DNA from: Myxococcales bacterium
GTDB taxonomy: Bacteria > Myxococcota > UBA727 > GCA-2721815
Direction of reading: 5' to 3'
Assembly (NCBI GenBank): GCA_002721815.1
Contig: PBLQ01000022.1
Location: 1 to 58,985, forward strand
Length of the DNA: 58,985 bases
The notes under the pieces are model-generated. The model was not told the origin of the DNA. It saw nothing but the letters and a program-made list of their open reading frames with translations, and did no database searches. Within the stretch, counting starts at the first letter, position 1; every line of letters begins with the position of its first letter. Made by a program: the position numbers and the translations under genes. Of this stretch, positions 48,979 to 57,382 are shown piece by piece.

Positions 48979-51900
48979 CTACTCGGCACAGCCCGCATTG
49001 TCTTCATACCCGATAACCACCCCTTCAGAGAGCGACTCGGTGTGATAGATGACGAAGGGTTCCCCGTCTTCGGTGGTGTCCTCGCGATTCGGATCTCCAA
49101 ATATCGGTTTATCACGGGTTACAGCGTGTCTGAAGGTTTTCGGGTTGGTCCCGTAGTTGTCGTGATCATAAATCATACGCGGGTTGTCGTTGTTGACCCA
49201 ACCCACTTTCTGGTATCCGCGATCAAACACGGCTGGATAAATACCGCTGCCAGCGCCATTGCCTAATAAACTACGTTCTACACTGGTGTTTTGGTGATCG
49301 TATCGATAAGCATAAGCATCGCCATCACCATTAATGAAAATAAAATTATTCGCACCGCTGTAACTCGAAGACTGGCTAAAGTGGAAGTTTTGCGCGGGGC
49401 TCACACTGGTGCCGTATGGCGAGAAATTGTTGCCATCACTGTTGGTGAATTGCGAATTGGGTATGGTCATGATGGTGCTGCTGCTCGTATCTTCACAGTA
49501 AGTCGTGTTGTAACACTGGTGATATATTTTCCAGCTACTGCTAGTGGTGAGTTTTTGTAACCAAGAGTAACCAAAGTTGTTGATGACGCTCAGCCCTCGC
49601 AGGTGGTTAAAATTCACGCCCAAGCTCCTTGTGATACCATCAATGAATGGGCTTGCCTCGGCGGTATAACCCGCCGACGAGGAATCACCCGTTAGGTGAT
49701 GCAAGCGATGGTAATAGGTTCCTGAATTCAGTCTTCTTGAGACCGTAATGAGGGCCGTGAACTCGTTGTTTGTTCCCCACTCCAAAGCGTCGATGGCGTT
49801 AATGGCCATGTAATAGCCATTTTGATTTTCAACTTCTGCCAGTTCAATGCTGGTTTGTTCAGTGGTGCCAAAAGGATCGGTGTACACCCAAAGTCGGGTG
49901 TTGGCTTCGTTATAGGTCTCGGTACCCATAGTGCTACAGCTGGGACCCAGTGCGGGGCTGGCGATTAACAACGCAGGTTCTTCATCTTTACCCGAACAGC
50001 TGGCATCTATAATTTGAGATTCGAAGATTTCCATATCTGTGGTATTGGCGCAAAGATCAAAGCTGGTGAGGACGGGACTCAAGGGCCGATATTCGTAGGT
50101 TCTTAAGTTGAGTAAGGCGTGTCGAGGAAACTGTACAAAGCGTACAAAACCGCTGGACACTTGCAGGTAGGCGGAATTCTTCACGCTCAAGTCTTTGAGA
50201 ATCGCGTATTCGCCACCATTACAGATTTGTTTGATTTCCAGATCGGTGGGGATGAAGAAACTCGAAATTTCTTCTGCGTACACTTGACTGCTCTCTCCGC
50301 GGTTGCCCGCTTTGTCCACGGCACGGATTTCAAGGATGTTATCACTGTCTTGCTCAAGATTGAATTCGATGGGGGCTTGGTTCACGGGAATATTGCTGCC
50401 ATTGGCATCGGTGGTTTTCCAATTACCACCGTTTTCTCGAACTTCCCATTTCCAAAAGTTGTCATCGAGCGAATTGGGATTGGTGCCGGGGGTGACCTCT
50501 GCGCATGAATGATTGGCGCCGATGATTTGTTCGTTGGTGACGCCAGGTTGCGCAGGCAGGGTTTGATCGAGTGTGATGGTGTCGCTCCGAACAGGGGACA
50601 CATTTCCCGCCTCATCCGTGAGGGCTACACAAAGCCTCTTTTGACCGTCGCCGTTGATGGCCAAAGTAAATCCTGAGGTGACCGCAATGGTATCGCTCAT
50701 TTGGGTGACGGAGCTGGGGCAAGTCAGGCTCCCAGGACTTGCCTTTAAAATATAATGGATCTCATGGGCCCCCTCAATATTCGTTATCTCTACGGTGACA
50801 ACGTTGGACTTGGTGTATTTGAGGTTACCACTGGCACTGTCATCTCCAGCTAGAAACGAGACCGAACCAATGGTGGGGCGAATGGTGTCTAAAATGACAA
50901 AAGCGCTCAAGGAGGCACTGGCATTGCCCGCACGATCCAAAACGCGGGCATACAAAGTTTTAAGGCCATCGAGGTCGCCGCCTTGATCGTAGCTGTTCAG
51001 AATGTAATTGCCCGCGGACGTAGCGCAACTGTAGGTTTGGGTTAGACTGGTATCGAACGCAGCGCTTTCAGATATTTCATAGGTGGTACACTCGCCGCGG
51101 CCTGTGTGCCCCAGCTGTACGAACGGCACGGTTGGCGAGTTGGTATGGATTTGGGTGGGGCCATTGGCATTGATTTGAAAACCGGTGAGTGTGAGAGGCT
51201 CGGTATCCACGCGAATTTCATCGGTGACGCAATCGGAGATGTTTCCTGCGTGATCTTTAAATATCACGGAAATAGATTGTGATTCATTGTCGGCGGGAGG
51301 CACCAGGATGCTGGTGTTCAAAATATTCGCTTCGGTGTCCCATATTTGCCAGGCGCCTCCGGTGCAGGCACTGTTGGTGCTGAGTTTAAACTCGGCGACG
51401 CCACTGGTGTTGTCTACAGCCGATACGGCCACATTTAGATTGGTGCGGTTTGTTTCTATGGCGTTGTTTTCAATGACAATGCTTGCCGAGGTGGGCGCTT
51501 GGTTGTCGACAGTGTAGCCAAGTTCATAGGGTGAGGATGTGTTTCCAGCGGGATCTTCACAAGTTATCTCCAAAGATGAAGCTCCTTCAGTGCTGGGAAG
51601 TAACACATTGAAAAGCGGGCTGTACGCACCATTGTACACCACATTATTAGCCGCATCGGTTACTTTGAGTTGGAGTTGATTGCCACCGGCCACCAGATCG
51701 TAACAAGTGGTCTCAATGGCCACCGCCGAGGTGTCTTGAATGTAACTGTTGCCAAAATTAATTTTGGCGCTGACAATGGTGGGGGGTGTCTCATCGAGGA
51801 TGGTCGAGACAGCCACACTGGCGCTGCGATTGCCTGCAATATCTGCGAATCGTACATAAATTGTGTAGGGACCTTCTTCGTTGCTTGGCATGGCGTAAAC

Positions 51901-53643
51901 GATTTCACTCTCAGAGGAATTGGTGATGAGTGCAGAAAAATCAGGTAGCCAACTGGCCTCCACCATATCTGCCGTATTGTTGTTGCTGAAAAGGACGGTG
52001 AGTTCGTCCGTATCGACAAATGCGGCCGCGGTGACAGCGGGGAGGGGTGGTGGCGTGCTATCGAGGGAGACGGACTGAACCAATTCTGTACTTTGGTTGC
52101 CGGCCAGATCTTTAAAACGGGCGTATATATTTTTTGAGCCATCGCCTTCAGGCAGGATGACGCTGGTGCTGGTGCTAAAGGTTTGCCAGGGGGCCTGTGG
52201 CAGACCGGCCGTGGTGCCCACTTTCATGAAATCAGCCCCCGTGGCGGCCAGTGTGACGGGCGCATTCAACGTATTGATCAGGCCAGAGCCATTCCCCACT
52301 GTTAAGGAAATGTTCTGAGGGCCTACGGTATCGATGATGGTGGCTCGGCCCCAAATGGCAGTCTCGTTACCGGCAAAGTCTCTCAGCTGAATTTGTAAGC
52401 CCACGCCCCCTTCGTTGGTGGGGAAAGTGATTGAAGAGTTGCTAACGAGAGGGGTCCATGGTTGAGAATCGATGTCGACATCACATTGGTATTCCTCTGG
52501 CTCTAAAACGCTGATGGCATCATTGGCATTGGGCACGGTGCAGAGGTTGGTGCGCATTTCGAGGGTTTCTGAATATTGATCTGAGGCCACGACTTGCAGC
52601 GATAAGGTATTGGATGTGCCATAAAGGTCACCTTGATTTAAAATAAGGGCTTCAAAGGCGGGTGGATCCGAGTCGCGAAGCAGGTGGAGCTGTTCCACTT
52701 TGGAGGTGTACCCGCATGCATCCTTGAACTGAAAAGAAATGGTGGTTTCACTGCTGGTGAGTTCTTCAGGTGCCAATGTGCGACTGCCGGAGAAAGCCGT
52801 GAAGATCGGACGGTCGCCTTCGGGCAGATCTCCAATCCAAGAGCGCATCTGGGTGGCATAACTGGCGACCATGTTGATGGTAAGGCTGTCATTTTGGAGG
52901 AACCAAGTGCGCCTTTGCGTGGGCTCGAACACTTGGCCAGTTCCCGGCAGAAAACTGACCTGCGTAGAGGCCAAATCAAAGGGGTCTAGGACAACAGTTT
53001 CCCTGCTTTCGTTCACCGACAGTGCACCGAGGCAACCACGCAAGCCTTCCCCCGAGACCACCGCTTCGTAGCGACCGATACCAACACTTTCAAGGGTGAA
53101 GGTACCGTCTGTGCGCACGAAAGCATCTTTGGCCACATTGTTGTAATTGACATTTTCTGCAGCGGCTTCACTGGTTTCGTTCGCGATGGGGACCAATTCA
53201 ATCAAAGTGCTGTCAGGAATGTTTGCGCCACCGGGGCGGTTCACTTGACCGCTCACGGTACCCTTGCCCACCACCAAAACAATTTCTGGAAGGTGAATGG
53301 AGCCTCCTTCGTTGGCTAAAATCCGGGTGCTGTAGGGTTCGTAGGCTGAGCCACTGGCATCGGAGGTGAGCCCGCCCACGTAGGTCACTTCAAGCTCGTA
53401 AACATCGGGCTCGAGGTCAGAGAGAGAGAATGATCCGTCTGCTTCAATGTTGGTGCCGCCTTCGCCTTTACCGATGTCAACGCGAACCCGGCTGGGATCG
53501 TTCAAGCCAGACACGGTACTGAGTATGACGCGGCCGGAGATGCTGGCGCGGGTGGTGGCACGGGTATCGTTTTGAGCAGAGGGGACGCCTAAGCTACAAG
53601 CAACCATGGATAAGATGGGTACCAATAAAAATGATCTCAACAC
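48979..53643 (-). CDS. Large (1554 aa) surface lipoprotein with tandem Ig-like repeats
   Basis: GTG at 53643 is preceded by AAGAAGGGGG six bases upstream and starts the signal MLRSFLLVPILSMVAC; the frame itself opens at a TTG 24 bases earlier. After the lipid Cys come two carboxypeptidase-regulatory-like beta domains (SGRVILS..., SGQVNRPG...), then a long series of bacterial Ig-like repeats with the recurring linker (L/I)D(T/S)T(P/R)P(T/P) and D(P/A)AGN segments (about residues 300-1150), and a C-terminal part of about 370 residues rich in Tyr, Asn, Ser and His with no repeat I recognise, possibly a propeller. An adhesin or cell-surface scaffold is likely. Confidence 0.87.
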   Translation of the reverse strand: MLRSFLLVPILSMVACSLGVPSAQNDTRATTRASISGRVILSTVSGLNDPSRVRVDIGKGEGGTNIEADGSFSLSDLEPDVYELEVTYVGGLTSDASGSAYEPYSTRILANEGGSIHLPEIVLVVGKGTVSGQVNRPGGANIPDSTLIELVPIANETSEAAAENVNYNNVAKDAFVRTDGTFTLESVGIGRYEAVVSGEGLRGCLGALSVNESRETVVLDPFDLASTQVSFLPGTGQVFEPTQRRTWFLQNDSLTINMVASYATQMRSWIGDLPEGDRPIFTAFSGSRTLAPEELTSSETTISFQFKDACGYTSKVEQLHLLRDSDPPAFEALILNQGDLYGTSNTLSLQVVASDQYSETLEMRTNLCTVPNANDAISVLEPEEYQCDVDIDSQPWTPLVSNSSITFPTNEGGVGLQIQLRDFAGNETAIWGRATIIDTVGPQNISLTVGNGSGLINTLNAPVTLAATGADFMKVGTTAGLPQAPWQTFSTSTSVILPEGDGSKNIYARFKDLAGNQSTELVQSVSLDSTPPPLPAVTAAAFVDTDELTVLFSNNNTADMVEASWLPDFSALITNSSESEIVYAMPSNEEGPYTIYVRFADIAGNRSASVAVSTILDETPPTIVSAKINFGNSYIQDTSAVAIETTCYDLVAGGNQLQLKVTDAANNVVYNGAYSPLFNVLLPSTEGASSLEITCEDPAGNTSSPYELGYTVDNQAPTSASIVIENNAIETNRTNLNVAVSAVDNTSGVAEFKLSTNSACTGGAWQIWDTEANILNTSILVPPADNESQSISVIFKDHAGNISDCVTDEIRVDTEPLTLTGFQINANGPTQIHTNSPTVPFVQLGHTGRGECTTYEISESAAFDTSLTQTYSCATSAGNYILNSYDQGGDLDGLKTLYARVLDRAGNASASLSAFVILDTIRPTIGSVSFLAGDDSASGNLKYTKSNVVTVEITNIEGAHEIHYILKASPGSLTCPSSVTQMSDTIAVTSGFTLAINGDGQKRLCVALTDEAGNVSPVRSDTITLDQTLPAQPGVTNEQIIGANHSCAEVTPGTNPNSLDDNFWKWEVRENGGNWKTTDANGSNIPVNQAPIEFNLEQDSDNILEIRAVDKAGNRGESSQVYAEEISSFFIPTDLEIKQICNGGEYAILKDLSVKNSAYLQVSSGFVRFVQFPRHALLNLRTYEYRPLSPVLTSFDLCANTTDMEIFESQIIDASCSGKDEEPALLIASPALGPSCSTMGTETYNEANTRLWVYTDPFGTTEQTSIELAEVENQNGYYMAINAIDALEWGTNNEFTALITVSRRLNSGTYYHRLHHLTGDSSSAGYTAEASPFIDGITRSLGVNFNHLRGLSVINNFGYSWLQKLTTSSSWKIYHQCYNTTYCEDTSSSTIMTIPNSQFTNSDGNNFSPYGTSVSPAQNFHFSQSSSYSGANNFIFINGDGDAYAYRYDHQNTSVERSLLGNGAGSGIYPAVFDRGYQKVGWVNNDNPRMIYDHDNYGTNPKTFRHAVTRDKPIFGDPNREDTTEDGEPFVIYHTESLSEGVVIGYEDNAGCAE

Positions 53644-53781
53644 CGGTGGCCCCCTTCTTTGAGTCAAAAGCTAAATTGGTGCCTCAGTAAAACAGTATCG
53701 CCCAAAAAATGGGTTTGGTCTTGTCTTACCTTCAAAAATGTAAGCTGGATCACACTGAAAGCGTCATTAAAAAATAATCAA

Positions 53782-55251
53782 CTAGCTCTTTGGTGAGGGC
53801 TTGCCGCCACCAGAACGTGGTTTTCGGCGATCAAAATGCCTTCTTTTCCCCCGCCGATTGCGTTGACTGGGGCGAGATTTGTCGTGTTGGGGGCGTTGTT
53901 TTGTCCAGGCAGGGGGTTTGCTGTCAGGCTTTTTGTTGAGTCGCATTTCTTTTTGCTCGGCAATGATGGCGATCGCGGCTGCCGCAATATCCATCTCGTC
54001 CAAATCCTGATTTTTGAGCATGGCGAAAAGCCACTTTTCTGCGTCATCAAACCCGGGCTTCGCCACGGCGTTGACCAGTTCTTCCCACAGTTCCTGGCGC
54101 TGCACCATGGCAATGTCACGGTCTGAGGGGATTTCCATTTTTTCAAACTCAACGCCCAGATCTTTTTGAACGTAGCGGAGTTTGCGTTGTTCATTGGGTT
54201 CCACCAGGGTGATGGCCGTACCTTCTCGGCCCGCACGCGCCGTACGTCCGATGCGGTGAACATAACTTTCGGTTTTGCCTGGGAGTTCCATGTTGATCAC
54301 ATGGTTGATGTGCACAACGTCAATGCCGCGGGCTGCCACGTCGGTGGCCACCACCAGTTGGAGATCGCCAGACTTCAGTCGGGCCAAGACGCGTTCGCGG
54401 GCCGGTTGGTCCATATCACCATGTAAGGGATGGGCGCGAAAGCCTTTGCGTACCAAGGTTTCCGCCACGTCGGCACAGTCCCTTCGGGTATTGGCAAAAA
54501 TAATGGTGGTGCCGATCAATTCTGTTTGTAAGATGCGCATGAGCGCATCCATCTTGTGTCGTCTCGGGGCTAAAGCATAGCGTTGTCGAATGTGCTCGGT
54601 GGTGAGGGCACTCTCTTCCACCTGGACCACCACGTGGTCTGGGATTTTTTTATCCACAATACGTTTGATGGGCTTGGGCATGGTGGCAGAGAACAGGGCC
54701 ACTTGGTTGTCATCGGGCATGCGTTCAAAAATACGCTCCACCTCTTCGATAAAACCCATGCGAAGCATTTCATCGGCTTCATCCAGCACGAACATTTCTA
54801 CGCCCGAAACATCGAGACTGCCACGTTCCATGTGGTCAATCACCCGGCCAGGGGTTCCAACCACGATGTCCACGCCCGCTTTCAAAGCTTTCAGTTGCGG
54901 GGGATAAGGCGAACCACCGTAGATGGATAGGATTTTGATAGGGCTTTTTTTATGGCAAAAGGAATTGAGCGCGTCGGAGACCTGAATGGCCAATTCCCGA
55001 GTGGGCGCCAAAATGAGAGCGCGCACCTTGCCGCCCCCTTCCATCACCTTTTGCAAAACAGGCAAGCCGAAGGCCGCTGTTTTTCCCGAGCCCGTTCGCG
55101 CTTTTCCGATAATGCTTTTCCCTTGGAGCAGCACTGGAATAGCGGCTGCTTGAATCGGGGTTGGCTCAGAAAAGCCTTGGGCGGTAATGGCTTTAAGGAG
55201 CCCGTTGTTAAGCTGAAAATGGTTAAACTGGGGCGTTTTGGTTTTAGGCAT
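53782..55251 (-). CDS. DEAD-box RNA helicase
   Basis: The product of about 489 residues (ATG at 55251; GTG at 55260 also possible) has all helicase motifs: Q motif FNHFQLNNGLL...PTPIQ, Walker A ARTGSGKT (50-57), PTRELAIQ, DEAD, SAT, TRRDCADVAETL, ATDVAARGID and HRIGRTARAGREG. A basic tail (RRGKRRHFDRRKPRSGGGKPSPKS-type, Arg/Lys-rich) binds RNA. It belongs to the DeaD/CshA-like group involved in ribosome assembly or mRNA turnover, often cold-induced. It is divergent from the selenoprotein operon. A 12-bp palindrome GGTTGCGCAACC (55363-55374) lies in the shared upstream region. Confidence 0.93.
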   Translation of the reverse strand: MPKTKTPQFNHFQLNNGLLKAITAQGFSEPTPIQAAAIPVLLQGKSIIGKARTGSGKTAAFGLPVLQKVMEGGGKVRALILAPTRELAIQVSDALNSFCHKKSPIKILSIYGGSPYPPQLKALKAGVDIVVGTPGRVIDHMERGSLDVSGVEMFVLDEADEMLRMGFIEEVERIFERMPDDNQVALFSATMPKPIKRIVDKKIPDHVVVQVEESALTTEHIRQRYALAPRRHKMDALMRILQTELIGTTIIFANTRRDCADVAETLVRKGFRAHPLHGDMDQPARERVLARLKSGDLQLVVATDVAARGIDVVHINHVINMELPGKTESYVHRIGRTARAGREGTAITLVEPNEQRKLRYVQKDLGVEFEKMEIPSDRDIAMVQRQELWEELVNAVAKPGFDDAEKWLFAMLKNQDLDEMDIAAAAIAIIAEQKEMRLNKKPDSKPPAWTKQRPQHDKSRPSQRNRRGKRRHFDRRKPRSGGGKPSPKS

Positions 55252-55362
55252 GGGTCTCACCAGTGGTTGCAGGGGCCGGGTATATGGTTGGTGCCCGGGA
55301 AATGTCTGCTGGAAGACCCAGGGGAAAATTAATGTATGAGGAACTCCTACCCGGTAAAATAA

Positions 55363-55374
55363 GGTTGCGCAACC
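55363..55374. promoter_or_regulatory. Perfect 12-bp palindrome between helicase and selenoprotein operon
   Basis: GGTTGCGCAACC is a perfect palindrome in the 278-base divergent spacer (55252-55529), about 112 bases from the helicase start and 155 from the selenoprotein start. It could be an operator for a dimeric regulator. A TTGACA (55387-55392) lies nearby without a clear -10. No other feature is seen in this spacer. Function is inferred only. Confidence 0.3.
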
Positions 55375-55529
55375 ACGGTCGTTTCATTGACAGTAACCCA
55401 AATTTTGGGCTTTCGGGCTGCATTTCGCTGATAAAACGCCTTTTATCGAATTTGGGGAATGGCAAAATACCAAGCGACAAAGGGAAATGAGCGTGTTAGG
55501 CTGTCCAAGCACCAACTCGCGGATTTTTT

Positions 55530-56306
55530 ATGCAACATCTACTCATCAGCTCTATCTGTTTCCTTTTGCTGGCCGCCTGCGGCCCGGTTGATGGCAGTGA
55601 TGCTGATCCCGAAGTGGACGTCAACGCCAACGCGGATGGCGATTGTATGACCGACCTTGAAGAAGAAGAGCTCGGAACAGACCCACAAAAAGAAGATACG
55701 GATGGCGATGGCTTTAGCGACTGCGATGAACTTGATGCCGTCAGTGATCCAAACGACGCAGATGAGGTGCCGTATGCTTGCGGCTGGGCTCACAATAACC
55801 CAGGCAACATCCAGCCTACCGGTGCAGCCATTGGTGATGTGATGTACGAAGCGTCGCTCCCAGATCAATGTGGCGATGAGGTCAATCTGTGGGATTTTTA
55901 CGGCAAGTATCACGTCATCTACATGACAGCGGCCTGGTGACAAGGCTGCATGACGGAGGTGGGTCGCCTCCCAAGCATCAAAGACGAGTTTAACCAAGAT
56001 TCAGGGCTGGAAACTGGTATCGTTTTCTCCTTGTATGAAGCCACCAGTGGTGCACCACCTACAGCGGTCGACAGCGCAGCATACGCCAACCAACTGCTCG
56101 AGCACGGCTGGGTTGAGACCAACGACTTGCCGGTCTTGGCCGACGGAACGCAAACCTTGGCGACCCTAACGCCCATGACTCAAAATGCACATCCTGAACT
56201 CTGTGCAGTAACGCCTGAGTTAATGATCATCAGTTGCTATAATGGCCATGGAACCATTTATACGGCCCTTGAAGACATTCGTGAGCACGCGGCCGCTTCG
56301 GAGTAA
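55530..56306 (+). CDS. Predicted selenoprotein: thioredoxin-fold lipoprotein with W-Sec-Q-G-C motif
   Basis: Two open frames (55530-55940 and 55941-56306) are in the same reading frame, separated only by TGA at 55938-55940. Read through, they give one 258-residue protein: lipoprotein signal (LLAAC, Cys17), a Ca2+-binding thrombospondin-type acidic segment (about 30-75), then a redoxin domain with GDVMYEASLPDQCGDE, LWDFYGKYHVIYMTAAW, TGA, QGC. In relatives this site reads WCxxC, so TGA replaces the reactive Cys (residue 137), with the resolving Cys at 140. A hairpin fitting a bacterial SECIS follows at once. Selenocysteine insertion is thus the best reading; a point mutation or sequencing error is the alternative. 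It leads an operon with two cytochromes. Confidence 0.85.
55941..55977 (+). promoter_or_regulatory. Candidate bacterial SECIS element
   Basis: Directly after the in-frame TGA, GGAGG (55955-55959) pairs with CCTCC (55967-55971) around loop TGGGTCG; a T-G pair can close it to loop GGGTC. A lower stem TGC (55947-55949) with GCA (55975-55977) extends it across an internal loop. The apical loop starts about 20 bases after the TGA and holds a G followed by a G-U pair, in line with the known E. coli fdhF element (G23-U24) and with general bacterial SECIS rules. Folding was done by eye. Confidence 0.72.
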
Positions 56307-56308
56307 AC

Positions 56309-57382
56309 TTGCTAAGGCGTGCATCGCTGCTTCTGGTCATTCTCTTTGTTTCTTCCTGTGTCATTGGCGACCCGTTATCTGAAGGCGAGTCAGAACATGA
56401 TCCGATTGCTCCCACAGAGGCTCACGAGTCCTCTCGGGTGGACCGTTGTACCAATAGCTATGGCGTGCTTACCGAGCTTCCTCAATTATTGTCTCAAACA
56501 GGTCTGTATGCGGACATCCAAAATAAAGAAGTTCACGATGCCCTATGGGCGTTCGTTCCCGAATTTCAATTGTGGTCTGACACCGCCGATAAACAGCGCT
56601 GGATTTACGTTCCCGAATGTGACCCCATCGACACCTCCAATATGGACGATTGGTCATTCCCCGTGGGGACGCGTTTTTTTAAGGAGTTTTCGGTAAATGG
56701 TCAACGCATCGAAACCCGGCTTATTTTAAGAACGGGCGAAGGCGCCTACGATTTCCTGTACGGGACTTACGAATGGAATGACGATGAATCGGAGGCCTCT
56801 TTAGCGCCTTCGGAAGGGGTCTTGGAGGCGAAGGGCACTTCCCATGATATTCCCAGCGAGGCTCAGTGTCGTCGATGTCACGGGTCGCATCCCGATAGGG
56901 GCGGTAGGCCATCTCGTGCGCTGGGTTTCTCGGCCCTGCAACTGAACCATGATGGGGCAGGTATTCGCCTCGATGATTTGGTGGCGCAAGGGCGCCTGTC
57001 CCACGCACCTGAAGGCGCGCTGACGTTTCCAGGCAATGATGTGGAACGACAGGCGTTGGGCCATTTACATGTGAACTGCGGGGTTTGTCACAATGCGACC
57101 CGCGATGGGGTCCCCCAAACCGACATGAATTTATGGGTCAATGTAAACCAAACCACCGTTGAAGGCACGTCGACCTATCTCACCGCGGTGGGAAAGGCCA
57201 ACGAGATTTTCAACGATCAAAACGTATCGGCCCGTATCCAGCCCGGCCAACCGGATGTCAGTTCTATCATTTATCGAATGAGTCACCGGGGAAACAATGC
57301 ACAGATGCCGCCTTTGGCCACCAAAGAAGTGGATGAGACTGGGGTGGAAGCGGTGAAGGCATGGATATTGAGTTTGCCATGA
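56309..57382 (+). CDS. Dihaem c-type cytochrome lipoprotein
   Basis: The start is TTG at 56309 with GGAG about five bases upstream, two bases after the selenoprotein stop. The 357-residue product has a lipoprotein signal ending in VSSC, then a domain with NSYGVLTELPQLL, FQLWSDTADKQRWIYVPE and FPVGTRFFKEF, followed by two haem sites CRRCH (Cys187) and CGVCH (Cys257). The first half resembles the SO2930/HNE_0200 family of cytochrome-linked proteins. It is exported and anchored by lipid, where it probably carries electrons at the outer membrane. It overlaps the next gene by four bases (ATGA). Confidence 0.88.
   Translation: MLRRASLLLVILFVSSCVIGDPLSEGESEHDPIAPTEAHESSRVDRCTNSYGVLTELPQLLSQTGLYADIQNKEVHDALWAFVPEFQLWSDTADKQRWIYVPECDPIDTSNMDDWSFPVGTRFFKEFSVNGQRIETRLILRTGEGAYDFLYGTYEWNDDESEASLAPSEGVLEAKGTSHDIPSEAQCRRCHGSHPDRGGRPSRALGFSALQLNHDGAGIRLDDLVAQGRLSHAPEGALTFPGNDVERQALGHLHVNCGVCHNATRDGVPQTDMNLWVNVNQTTVEGTSTYLTAVGKANEIFNDQNVSARIQPGQPDVSSIIYRMSHRGNNAQMPPLATKEVDETGVEAVKAWILSLP

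Noticed and set aside
55263-55490. 75-residue ORF upstream of the selenoprotein
   Set aside because: No ribosome binding site or recognisable domain, and it fills a likely regulatory spacer.
55530-55940. A truncated redoxin pseudogene followed by a separate short ORF (55950-56306)
   Set aside because: The two parts are in the same frame with only TGA at the redox Cys position, and a SECIS-like hairpin follows; selenocysteine read-through explains this better than decay.
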